NCBI GenBank assembly: GCA_043806735.1
Contig: JAZDGR010000153.1
Location: forward strand, 1 to 7,449
Length of the DNA stretch: 7,449 nucleotides
Direction of reading: 5' to 3'
From: QYOJ01 sp043806735
GTDB lineage: Bacteria; Bacteroidota; Bacteroidia; Bacteroidales; FEN-979
Part shown: positions 1-5,415 of the stretch, one piece after another
Numbering within the stretch: position 1 is the stretch's first letter
Layout: each line of letters starts with the position of its first letter
Notes under the pieces: model-generated
Seen by the model: only the letters and a program-made list of their open reading frames with translations
The model's database searches: none
Told to the model about the DNA's origin: nothing
Translations under genes and position numbers: made by a program

Positions 1-141
1 AATATTTCACCCGACCTTATAGAACTGAGAAAAATAGAGGCGAATCTCAAGGCGATAGAGAAATGGAACGGAGTTCTCCCCCAGGTTACAGGGGCTGGCG
101 CAGTGCCATTCATTGGCGTAGGGGAGATACAGAAAAAATAA
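1..141 (+). CDS. SPFH/band-7 (prohibitin/stomatin-like) family protein, C-terminal end only
   Basis: Frame 1 is open from the left edge to a TAA at 139-141, giving the last 46 residues of a gene that begins outside the window. The visible tail has a charged, coiled-coil-like helix (ELRKIEANLKAIEKW) followed by NGVLPQVTGAGAVPFIGVG. The order 'helix, then K-W-[DN]-G-x-LP, then a Gly-rich stretch, then PFI' is what I know from the C-termini of bacterial SPFH-domain (prohibitin/stomatin/HflK-like) proteins. These form membrane-associated oligomeric scaffolds and often modulate membrane proteases. The SPFH domain and N-terminal membrane segment are not visible, so the call rests on the tail alone. 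A small membrane zinc-ribbon gene follows 25 bp downstream on the same strand and is probably cotranscribed. Confidence 0.7.
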   Translation, partial: NISPDLIELRKIEANLKAIEKWNGVLPQVTGAGAVPFIGVGEIQKK

Positions 142-166
142 GGGAATTAATAAATAAAGAACCCCA

Positions 167-406
167 GTGATTAGATATATTATTCTGGCTGCAGTTGCAG
201 GTATTGTAGGTGCCATTTTAGCCAGACCAAAAGGGCGCAGCCTTATATTGTGGTTTATCTTATGTGCAATAGTTCCGCTACTTGTTATTGCTATTGCGCT
301 GCTTCCATCAGTGATTGCTAAAGGATTTACCAAAAAATGCCCCCACTGCGTAGAGATTATTAAAGAAGATGCGACAGTATGCAAATACTGCGGAATGGGT
401 CTTTAG
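167..406 (+). CDS. Small membrane protein with C-terminal zinc ribbon
   Basis: A 79-residue protein. It has two hydrophobic segments (about residues 4-19 and 25-48) separated by a short basic turn (RPKGR), then a cytoplasm-type zinc ribbon. The four presumed zinc ligands are Cys58, Cys61, Cys72 and Cys75 (CPHC, ten residues, CKYC), close to the common 'CPxC...CKYCG' ribbon. The start is GTG at 167: an in-frame TAA at 155-157 leaves no earlier start, and no clear Shine-Dalgarno is seen. The basic residues between and after the helices suggest a hairpin with both loop and ribbon inside the cell, but this is inference. The specific function is unknown. Such ribbons often serve in protein-protein or nucleic-acid contacts. 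It lies 25 bp after an SPFH-type gene, so it may act with that membrane scaffold. The 62-residue ORF overlapping it on the minus strand is not supported. Confidence 0.75.
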   Translation: MIRYIILAAVAGIVGAILARPKGRSLILWFILCAIVPLLVIAIALLPSVIAKGFTKKCPHCVEIIKEDATVCKYCGMGL

Positions 407-700
407 CGTTTTTGGATTTCAAAACTTGTGGTGAGATCTTCGACTTTGCCTCGTACTCGCGAAGTTGCGCTTCCTTCAAAAGTTTGTAGCGTGGGTTGAT
501 TACGCAAAAGAAAACCAGCCCATAATAATGACAAAAGATAACATACACAAAGCTGACAAAGGGTTATTTTATCAGCGACATGACATATCTACCTGCTTGT
601 TTAGAAACTTTAATAGCGGCTTTATTCGTGCTGCGTATTGACAATTTGTGTAGGTGGTTCATTTTTAATCGGACAGTTTACAGAGAAATCTAAATCATAT
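407..700. other. Intergenic region without a supported gene
   Basis: About 290 bases lie between the zinc-ribbon gene and the end of the DUF4197 gene. I see no tRNA, no strong promoter and no insertion sequence. The only open frame (minus strand, 360-548) runs into the 3' end of the zinc-ribbon gene and matches no family I know. One imperfect hairpin is visible at 552-576 (GCTGA/TCAGC with an inner AAA/TTT and a 7-base loop). It has no T-tract, so it is a poor intrinsic terminator. Transcripts from both sides converge here. Confidence 0.5.
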
Positions 701-1411
701 TTACCCGAATACTTTCTTCAGCAGTTCGGTTGTCCGGGCGACAGGATCCTTCCGGATTTTTAACTCTTCCTTTGCAATCATGACGAACAGGCCGGCAATT
801 GCTTTGTCGGTTACGTAACCGGTTAAATCGGGATTCTGTTTCTTGACAAAAGGGATCTGGTTGTATTGATTTATCACATCAGCCCAAAGTCGCGTGGCAT
901 CGACCTTATCGAGCGATGCTTTAATGATCGGGGTGAATTTTGCTTTCAGCTCTGGGGAAGTCGTTCGTTCAAGGTAACGGGTTGCCGCATCATTGCTTCC
1001 TCTCACGATCTGGATGGCATCGCTGATGCTCATATTGGTGATGGCGGCAATAAAAACAGTTTCAGCGCTTTTTGCCGCATCCTCCGCAGCATGATTGATC
1101 GAAGCGACCACATTATCCACCTCGCTGCCGAGCCCGAAAGCCTTGAGTTTCGTTTCAATGTCCCGGGCATTTTCAGGGAAGGGGATCTTGATTTCAGGGT
1201 TTGCAAAATAACCGTTTACCCTGGAGACAATTTTCACGCTTTCACCGGTTCCCTTCACCAGGGCCTCTTTGATACCAGCCACAGCATCTTTTTCGGTCAG
1301 CCCGGGTTTTACCGGGTCGGTGATCAGTTTGATCTCGATGGGGAACTGGGCCTTCAACCCGCAGGTGAGAAGGCTTGGAAACAAACAGATAAAAAGGAAT
1401 AGCTTTTTCAT
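701..1411 (-). CDS. Secreted DUF4197 domain protein
   Basis: A 236-residue protein. Residues 1-22 form a Sec signal peptide: a Lys-Lys N-terminus, a hydrophobic core, and a KAQ end that fits signal peptidase I cleavage before Phe23. A Cys at position 17 follows LLT. This is a poor lipobox because Thr sits at -1, so a lipoprotein is less likely. The rest matches my memory of DUF4197: the early motif 'EKDAVAGIKEALVKGTG', then 'GYFANPEIKIPFPENA', a long helical middle with 'AAKSAETVFIAAI', and the end 'AIAGLFVMIAKEELKIRKDP'. The family is periplasmic or secreted and of unknown function; the length is usual. The start is ATG at 1411, with no Shine-Dalgarno. It lies 12 bp downstream of a TonB-domain gene on the same strand, so the two probably form one transcript. 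Confidence 0.85.
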   Translation of the reverse strand: MKKLFLFICLFPSLLTCGLKAQFPIEIKLITDPVKPGLTEKDAVAGIKEALVKGTGESVKIVSRVNGYFANPEIKIPFPENARDIETKLKAFGLGSEVDNVVASINHAAEDAAKSAETVFIAAITNMSISDAIQIVRGSNDAATRYLERTTSPELKAKFTPIIKASLDKVDATRLWADVINQYNQIPFVKKQNPDLTGYVTDKAIAGLFVMIAKEELKIRKDPVARTTELLKKVFG

Positions 1412-1423
1412 AAGACTTTGGTT

Positions 1424-1858
1424 TTAAAACCGTATGGTATATTCATAGGTAACCGGAGGATTATGATCCGGCTCCTGCCCCTTTTGTTCCTTCCCGGTCT
1501 CTTTTTTCCCGGTCACTGTATAGGTGATACCCGTTTTCGGAAGGATGAAATTAATCTTTGTTTTGGTTGTCATTTTCACCCGCAACCCCCTGTTCTTAAC
1601 CTTTTCAAACCGGAGGGATCCGATCAGGCGAAGTGCTTCCTCATCACAGCTATAATCCAGCCCTTTGAGAACCCTTGCGTTTTGCACCAAACCATCATCG
1701 AGAATATCATATTCCACGATAACACTGCCCTCCACGCCGGCTTCCAGTGCAGCCTCCGGGTAACGGAGATTTTCGGAAATATACTTCCTGAAAGCCTCGG
1801 TACCGCCCGTGTACCTGGGCAGTTTAATAAAATTCTTTTTCTTCTGACGATTCGACAT
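1424..1858 (-). CDS. TonB C-terminal-domain protein without membrane anchor
   Basis: A 144-residue protein. Residues about 17-107 form a TonB C-terminal domain: GGTEAFRKYISENLRYPEAA, then EGSVIVEYDILDDG, ARVLKGL, CDEEALRLI, and a final strand near TKINFIL. In classical TonB this domain lies in the periplasm and contacts outer-membrane receptors, tethered by an N-terminal helix. Here the N-terminus (MSNRQKKKNFIKLP) is basic and polar, with no signal peptide or transmembrane helix, so the protein is predicted to be cytoplasmic. The tail beyond residue 110 is polar and ends in a strand-like TYEYTIRF. I believe short, anchorless TonB-C proteins of this kind recur in Bacteroidetes, where they are usually labelled 'energy transducer TonB'; that role is doubtful here. 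The start is ATG at 1858. It precedes the DUF4197 gene by 12 bp and is divergent from the sigma-factor gene. Confidence 0.8.
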   Translation of the reverse strand: MSNRQKKKNFIKLPRYTGGTEAFRKYISENLRYPEAALEAGVEGSVIVEYDILDDGLVQNARVLKGLDYSCDEEALRLIGSLRFEKVKNRGLRVKMTTKTKINFILPKTGITYTVTGKKETGKEQKGQEPDHNPPVTYEYTIRF

Positions 1859-2014
1859 GGTGTGTAAAGATAATGTTTATATATCGATTCCCTTATGCAA
1901 CATTGTGTGCAGCCTGGCAGATGGTTCAGAAATCAGGACCAACAGGGACAAGCAGAAATATGTTGAATCTACCTGCCGTTCATACAACTCTTTCCCCATT
2001 TATTTTGTCTAGTC

Positions 2015-2066
2015 ATAAACTAAGGACCGTTCTTTGAGAAGGTGGTGATAAGCTTTTTTAGTTTAT
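2015..2066 (+). promoter_or_regulatory. Possible structured leader of the sigma-factor gene
   Basis: ATAAACTAA at 2015-2023 is exactly complementary to TTAGTTTAT at 2058-2066. Inside this, 2026-2043 can form a hairpin of ACC/GGT plus TTCT/AGAA around a 3-base TTG loop, with one bulged G. A run of six T lies at 2054-2059. The arrangement could be an RNA fold, an attenuator or operator half-sites. It sits just upstream of the sigma-factor start. The complementarity is seen directly; a function is inference. Confidence 0.25.
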
Positions 2067-2072
2067 ATTTAC

Positions 2073-2084
2073 GGGATTAATCCC
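2073..2084. promoter_or_regulatory. 12-bp perfect palindrome upstream of the sigma-factor gene
   Basis: GGGATTAATCCC is a perfect 12-bp palindrome that ends 10 bases before the TTG start of the ECF sigma gene. The position would suit an operator, or a small hairpin that limits ribosome access. A near-match to the Bacteroidetes -7 element (TATATTTA, 2064-2071) lies just before it, but no TTTG at proper spacing was found, so the promoter is unproven. Confidence 0.3.
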
Positions 2085-2094
2085 CTTTACGGCA

Positions 2095-2646
2095 TTGGAT
2101 TCAGAAAAAGAGCTTATCGACCGGTGTCTGAACCGGGATCCTAAAGCACAGGAATCCTTGTACAGCAAATATGCTTCCAGGATGTTCGGAATTTGCCTGC
2201 GATACGCAGGAGATGGCATGGAGGCACAGGACATGCTCCAGGAAGGATTCATCCGGGCGTTCCGGTACCTGAAGGACTACCGTTTTGAAGGTTCTTTTGA
2301 AGGATGGCTCCAACGAGTTTTTGTGAACACAGCCATTAACATTAAGCGGAAGGGGTTGAAATTTCAGTCGGAAGATAGTACAGATGAGAAAGCTCGACAA
2401 ATTGATACGTGTGAGGATGCGATATCAAAACTGTCACAGCAGGAATTGATGCAGATGATCCGGGAGTTGCCCACCGGGTACCGCATGGTGTTCAACCTTT
2501 TCGTCATCGAAGGGTTCAGCCATAAGGAGATTGGAAAACTGCTGGGGATTTCTGAATCTACCTCGAAATCACAACTTTGGTGCGCAAAAAGAAGCCTGAG
2601 AATGCGAATATTGAAAAACGGATATGGGGACGGAAGAACACGATAA
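2095..2646 (+). CDS. ECF-type RNA polymerase sigma factor
   Basis: A 183-residue sigma-70 family protein with only regions 2 and 4, as in extracytoplasmic-function sigma factors. Region 2 spans about residues 20-88 (LYSKYASRMFGICLRYAGD, then the DMLQEGFIRAF helix that binds core polymerase, then FEGWLQRVFVNTAIN). Region 4 spans about 113-170 (IRELPTGYRMVFNLFVIEG, then the helix-turn-helix FSHKEIGKLLGISESTSKSQ). It should direct polymerase to a small regulon in response to an envelope signal relayed by the downstream gene. The start is TTG at 2095: an in-frame TAG at 2059-2061 excludes a longer form, and the N-terminus MDSEKELIDRCLNRDPKAQ fits the family. Its end overlaps the anti-sigma gene by 23 bp, so the two are likely translationally coupled. 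No SusC- or FecA-type receptor gene lies beside it. Confidence 0.9.
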   Translation: MDSEKELIDRCLNRDPKAQESLYSKYASRMFGICLRYAGDGMEAQDMLQEGFIRAFRYLKDYRFEGSFEGWLQRVFVNTAINIKRKGLKFQSEDSTDEKARQIDTCEDAISKLSQQELMQMIRELPTGYRMVFNLFVIEGFSHKEIGKLLGISESTSKSQLWCAKRSLRMRILKNGYGDGRTR

Positions 2647-3217
2647 TAGATTCAACCGGATCTTCCGCGAGAAGTTCGGTTCCTTCGAATCCGAACCTCC
2701 TGCGGAAGCATGGGAAGCCATTCGAAAGAAGCTTCCGGTTGGGATACCTTCAGCCGGACAGGGAGCTGGTTGGGCCGACTGGCTTGGCCGGTTGTGGCCA
2801 AAGCACAAACTCTATCCTGCACTGGCTGTTCTGGCCTTGCTGTTGGTCGTTGTTCTGATTTGGGTCAGTCGGAAAGAGACTCACAACCTGAGCGGAACAG
2901 CCTATGTTGAAGGAAAGGCTTTGTGTCGCGGTACCGCGTTTCTTTTCCGGGTGCATGACACACACAGGCCCCTCGATTCCGTCAGTTTTGTGGGCAAAAC
3001 AGAGGTGGATACATCAGGCAGATTTTCGTTCAGGCGACTCCCTTCCGCAAAGTACCTGATCCGGATCCTAACACCACCGGATGGGGGCTATCGTCCCAGG
3101 TTTCAGTTCGGGTACTCCGGCGATCAGCTCTGCTGGGATATGTCGGAACTGATCAGCCTGGTGGGTGATCTGGAAAATTACATCGTCAATATTCCCGAAC
3201 TGATTCCCCGGCAGTAA
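2624..3217 (+). CDS. Membrane anti-sigma factor with periplasmic beta-sandwich domain
   Basis: A 197-residue protein. Residues 1-60 are cytoplasmic and hold the likely sigma-binding helix (FNRIFREKFGSFESEPPAEA, then WEAIRKKL), a pattern typical of Bacteroidetes anti-sigma proteins. One transmembrane helix spans about 65-81 (PALAVLALLLVVVLIWV). The periplasmic part, 86-197, looks like a carboxypeptidase-regulatory-like or SpaA-like beta sandwich, with the signature VDTSGRFSFRRLPSAKYLIR at 128-147. Two periplasmic cysteines (Cys101, Cys170) could form a disulfide. It probably holds the upstream ECF sigma factor at the membrane until an envelope signal releases it. I see no zinc-binding HxxxCxxC (ZAS) motif. 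The ATG at 2624 lies inside the sigma gene. The gene ends 3 bp from the convergent queD gene. The anti-sigma role is inferred mainly from topology and position. Confidence 0.75.
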   Translation: MGTEEHDNRFNRIFREKFGSFESEPPAEAWEAIRKKLPVGIPSAGQGAGWADWLGRLWPKHKLYPALAVLALLLVVVLIWVSRKETHNLSGTAYVEGKALCRGTAFLFRVHDTHRPLDSVSFVGKTEVDTSGRFSFRRLPSAKYLIRILTPPDGGYRPRFQFGYSGDQLCWDMSELISLVGDLENYIVNIPELIPRQ

Positions 3218-3220
3218 GTT

Positions 3221-3661
3221 TTATTCCGCGAACCATTCGGCATAAGAGGTCTCGGTTTCCCGCAGTTTCAGTGAATAAAGAGAAACACCCGGAGGAAGGG
3301 CTTGTTGGATCCGTCCGGCAAAATCGATCAGCAGGTTTTCACTCGTAGGCTGGTAATCCACCAGGATCACATTGGAAAAGGTTTCTCCCAGCTTTTTCAG
3401 TTCATCCAGGTTAAGGTCGGAAGGCAGGATCAGGGCATGATCCATCCGGTCAATTACTTCGCGTTTCATGATGTTCTTCAATTCGCTGAAGTCGAGGATC
3501 ATCCCTCTCTTCGGCGACTGGTGACTGGCGACCGGAACACCGGTTACTGTGACGGATAACTTATAGGAATGGCCATGGATATTCCGGCAGGGGCCGTCAT
3601 AACCTTTCAGAGCATGAGCCGCTTCAAAAGAAAACTCTTTGGTGATCCTTAGAGAATCCAT
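3221..3661 (-). CDS. queD: 6-carboxytetrahydropterin synthase (QueD/PTPS family)
   Basis: The enzyme converts 7,8-dihydroneopterin triphosphate to 6-carboxy-5,6,7,8-tetrahydropterin, an early step of queuosine (7-deazaguanine) synthesis. It acts in the cytoplasm. Counted from the ATG at 3661 (146 residues), the zinc ligands are His16 (FSFEAAHAL) and His29/His31 (NIHGHSYKL), with the catalytic Cys25 in GPCRNIHGH. Further family marks are GMILDFSELK, MDHALIL, YQPTSENL and the terminal LRETETSYAEW with its substrate-binding Glu. A longer form from TTG at 3676 is open. I prefer the ATG because a -7 element at 3682-3689 would start transcription near 3676, and the conserved fold begins at RITKEFSF. 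No preQ1 riboswitch fits the short leader. No other queuosine gene is in the window. Confidence 0.92.
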   Translation of the reverse strand: MDSLRITKEFSFEAAHALKGYDGPCRNIHGHSYKLSVTVTGVPVASHQSPKRGMILDFSELKNIMKREVIDRMDHALILPSDLNLDELKKLGETFSNVILVDYQPTSENLLIDFAGRIQQALPPGVSLYSLKLRETETSYAEWFAE

Positions 3662-3681
3662 TGGGAAGGATTTCAATTACA

Positions 3682-3689
3682 CAAATATA
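3682..3689 (-). promoter_or_regulatory. Bacteroidetes -7 promoter element for queD
   Basis: The minus strand reads TATATTTG, an exact match to the Bacteroidetes -7 consensus TAnnTTTG. Transcription would start near 3676, about 15 bases before the ATG at 3661. No clear TTTG -33 box is seen upstream, so the promoter is only half supported. Confidence 0.45.
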
Positions 3690-3717
3690 CAGTTTTTCTT
3701 ATAACCAGATGACCCTG

Positions 3718-3749
3718 GCACCACTGCACCACCGCACCACGGCACCACT
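3718..3749. repeat. Tandem repeat, four copies of 8-bp GCACCACN
   Basis: Four head-to-tail units differ only in the eighth base: GCACCACT, GCACCACC, GCACCACG, GCACCACT. The array lies between the end of mntP and the queD promoter. The period is too short and spacers are absent, so it is not a CRISPR array. Its role is unknown. Confidence 0.85.
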
Positions 3750-3751
3750 CT

Positions 3752-4312
3752 TCAAATAACCCCAACATGATCCAGTACAATTTTTACCCCGATCAGGATC
3801 AGGACTACGCCGCCAAAGATTTCGGCAAACTGGGGATGGATGATCCTGGTCTTCGCGCCAAGTTTAAAGCCGGCAATGGAAACAAGAAATGTAACCAGCG
3901 TGATGAGGATGCATGCCTGAACGATAGGTACATCAATGAAACCAAAACCGATCCCGGTGATCAGCGCATCGATGCTGGTAGCTACCGAAAGAGTCAGCGC
4001 CACCCTGAAGTTCCGGATATCCACAGATTTGTCTTTGCCATCCATTGAAAAAGATTGAAGGATCATCTTTGCACCTATGAAAGCCAGGATGGAAAATGCA
4101 ATCCAGTGATCGACAGCCGAGATCAGCTCTTTCATGGACGAGCCGGCCAGCCAGCCCAGAACCGGCATCACCCCCTGAAACAACCCAAAAAAGAGAGCCG
4201 CTGTCAGGACATCTTTCCATTTCAGCCGTGCCGTAACACCAAAACTGATCGCTACGGCAAAACAATCCATGGAGAGACCCAGGGCGATTAGGAGAAGTTC
4301 AACGAAGGACAC
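3752..4312 (-). CDS. mntP: Manganese efflux pump MntP
   Basis: A 186-residue inner-membrane protein with about six hydrophobic helices, the usual size for MntP (formerly DUF204/YebN), which exports Mn(II). The family's two repeated acidic motifs are present: LGLSMDCFAVAISFG near residues 12-26 and ATSIDALITGIGF in the second half. Each carries the conserved Asp in a helix. The start is GTG at 4312; an in-frame stop six bases upstream leaves no earlier choice. The gene begins 23 bp after msrC on the same strand and is probably cotranscribed. That spacer has no room for the manganese (yybP-ykoY) riboswitch often found upstream of mntP, so any metal control must act at an upstream promoter or elsewhere. 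Export of Mn next to a methionine-oxide repair enzyme suggests a metal or oxidative-stress setting, as inference. Confidence 0.93.
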   Translation of the reverse strand: MSFVELLLIALGLSMDCFAVAISFGVTARLKWKDVLTAALFFGLFQGVMPVLGWLAGSSMKELISAVDHWIAFSILAFIGAKMILQSFSMDGKDKSVDIRNFRVALTLSVATSIDALITGIGFGFIDVPIVQACILITLVTFLVSIAGFKLGAKTRIIHPQFAEIFGGVVLILIGVKIVLDHVGVI

Positions 4313-4323
4313 CTTTTAAAATG

Positions 4324-4340
4324 ACGAATTACGAATTACG
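4324..4340. repeat. Short tandem repeat of 7-bp ACGAATT (about 2.4 copies)
   Basis: ACGAATT ACGAATT ACG lies in the msrC-mntP spacer. It reaches into the msrC end: the msrC stop codon (TTA at 4336-4338 on the plus strand) is part of the repeat. It is short, so chance is possible. Confidence 0.5.
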
Positions 4341-4797
4341 GGTAGATCAATTTTACCATTTCTTCGAGGTAGCGGGCATCGACTTCATCAAATGAGTTTA
4401 GCTCTTTGCTGTCGACATCCAGAACTCCCAGGATTTTTCCGTTTTGGTCCTTTACCGGCACCACGATCTCGGAATTGGAGCGGGAGTCGCAGGCTATGTG
4501 TCCAGGGAATTTGTGGACATCAGGTACCACGATGGTTTTTCCCTGGTTGATTCCGGCCCAGCAAACTCCTTTGTTTTTCTCAAGGACCTGGCACGAAAGC
4601 GCGCCCTGGTAATTTTTCACAGTTAACTCTCCATTCCTCAGGAAGTAAAAACCTGTCCAGAAATAGTAGCTAAACTTGTGATGCAGCAAGGCGATGATGG
4701 TGGCCATGCGTGCATCGGGATCCTTTGTTTTGGTGAGCAGCTGGCCAAGCTGATCAAGGATGCGTCGGTAGAGGCGTTCTTTTTTTTCCGGGGTCAT
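4336..4797 (-). CDS. msrC: Free methionine-(R)-sulfoxide reductase (GAF domain)
   Basis: A 153-residue single GAF-domain enzyme that reduces free L-methionine-(R)-sulfoxide, repairing oxidised methionine in the cytoplasm. The three redox cysteines are present as Cys69 (QGALSCQV), Cys79 (KGVCWAG) and Cys103 (GHIACDSRSNSEI). Their spacing of 10 and 24 residues equals that of the E. coli enzyme (Cys84, 94, 118). The core motif VVPDVHKFPGHIACD and the closing GVLDVDS are also typical. A Trp follows Cys79 where many members have Gly. The start is ATG at 4797, overlapping the stop of the truncated tnaA as ATGA. A strong ribosome binding site precedes it, so it is well translated whatever the state of tnaA. 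mntP follows 23 bp downstream. Confidence 0.93.
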   Translation of the reverse strand: MTPEKKERLYRRILDQLGQLLTKTKDPDARMATIIALLHHKFSYYFWTGFYFLRNGELTVKNYQGALSCQVLEKNKGVCWAGINQGKTIVVPDVHKFPGHIACDSRSNSEIVVPVKDQNGKILGVLDVDSKELNSFDEVDARYLEEMVKLIYP

Positions 4798-5276
4798 TCG
4801 ACACCTCCCTTGAAAGGCAGGTTCACCTCTGTATCGAACGCTTCATCAATGGTACAGTCCACAGCTCTGGCACGCCGGAACTCAATATGGCCTTTGGTGG
4901 TGTCAAAATGGGACTTTCCGGGAATAATATCCCCCTCTTTCACCAGCACCGAAAAGAGGACATTCTCTGCAGCACGCCCCTGATGGGTCGGCAGGAAAAA
5001 AGGGAATCCTGTAAGTTCCCTTACAGCATCTTTGAGTTTGTAATAAGAGGTAGCGCCGGCATAACTTTCATCCCCCTTCATGATCTCAGCCCATTGCCTG
5101 TCGCTCATCGCGCCGGTTCCCGAATCGGGCAGGAGGTCGATGTAAACCTGATCGCTCCGGAGCTGAAACAGGTTGAAGTGCGCCTCCCGTATCCAGTGTT
5201 CCCGCTCTTCCCGTGTGCTTCGCCGGATCGATTCAACGACTTTTATTTTATAAGATTCTGCAAATGGGATCTCCAT
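4794..5276 (-). pseudogene. tnaA: Truncated tryptophanase (N-terminal third only)
   Basis: 160 codons matching the first third of tryptophanase/tyrosine phenol-lyase, PLP enzymes of about 460-470 residues. Visible marks are YIDLLPDSGTGAMSD (47-59 region), the substrate-pocket Tyr72 in GDESYAG, and the phosphate-binding PTHQGR at 96-101. Asp125 in FDTTKGH corresponds to Asp137 of E. coli TnaA, where tyrosine phenol-lyase has Thr; this favours tryptophanase (tryptophan to indole, pyruvate and ammonia). Similarity stops after NLPFKG at 152-157. The PLP-binding lysine and the whole remaining domain are missing, so it cannot be an active enzyme. The frame is otherwise intact, with ATG at 5276, which points to a recent deletion or an assembly join. 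The last codons form the ribosome binding site of msrC. The missing part is nowhere in the window. Confidence 0.85.
4803..4811 (-). promoter_or_regulatory. Strong ribosome binding site of msrC inside the tnaA remnant
   Basis: The minus strand reads AAGGGAGGT, then five bases, then the msrC ATG at 4797. This is a near-ideal Shine-Dalgarno, unusual beside neighbours that mostly lack one. The same bases encode the Lys-Gly-Gly at the end of the truncated tnaA frame. Confidence 0.7.
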
Positions 5277-5341
5277 ACTATTCCGGTTAAATTTACGTGT
5301 GCTAAAATAGAGATTTTTTTAATTGAATTTTTACCTTACTG

Positions 5342-5373
5342 TTTGTTCAGTTCCCAAAATTCCTGTACGTTTG
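5342..5373 (+). promoter_or_regulatory. Bacteroidetes-type promoter of ptb
   Basis: TTTG at 5342-5345 and TACGTTTG at 5366-5373 are separated by 20 bases. Both match the Bacteroidetes primary-sigma consensus (TTTG at -33, TAnnTTTG at -7) at allowed spacing. Transcription should start near 5378-5382, giving a leader of about 35 bases before the ptb ATG. The promoter lies downstream of the alternative TTG at 5323 and so rules that start out. Confidence 0.75.
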
Positions 5374-5402
5374 TTAGCAGAAAAACAAAGCCTAAATAAA
5401 CC

Positions 5403-5407
5403 GGAGG
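5403..5407 (+). promoter_or_regulatory. Ribosome binding site of ptb
   Basis: GGAGG lies 8 bases before the ATG at 5416. It decides the start: the open frame runs back to a TTG at 5323, but the conserved protein begins after this ATG. Confidence 0.75.
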
Positions 5408-5415
5408 ATTTGAAC

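Noticed and set aside
360..548. Minus-strand 62-codon open frame with a charged helix-like middle
   Set aside because: It overlaps the zinc-ribbon coding end, has no recognisable domain and no start signal. It could be a relic, but nothing supports that.
866..1402. Plus-strand 178-codon open frame
   Set aside because: It is the shadow of the DUF4197 gene on the other strand, with no motifs of its own. The plus-strand frame at 1418-1867 is likewise a shadow of the TonB-domain gene.
587..1976. Ten-base match ATCTACCTGC at 587-596 and 1967-1976
   Set aside because: Two short copies at this distance can arise by chance, and there is no flanking similarity or element boundary.
3662..3676. Longer queD start at TTG 3676
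   Set aside because: The -7 element at 3682-3689 would start transcription at about this point, and the five extra residues are not part of the conserved fold. ATG at 3661 is preferred.
3718..3749. Possible CRISPR-like array
   Set aside because: Eight-base units in direct contact with no spacers and no cas genes nearby; it is a simple tandem repeat.
5323..5415. N-terminal extension of ptb from a TTG at 5323
   Set aside because: The extension lies over the promoter (5342-5373) and lacks similarity to Ptb. A GGAGG-preceded ATG at 5416 gives the normal family length.
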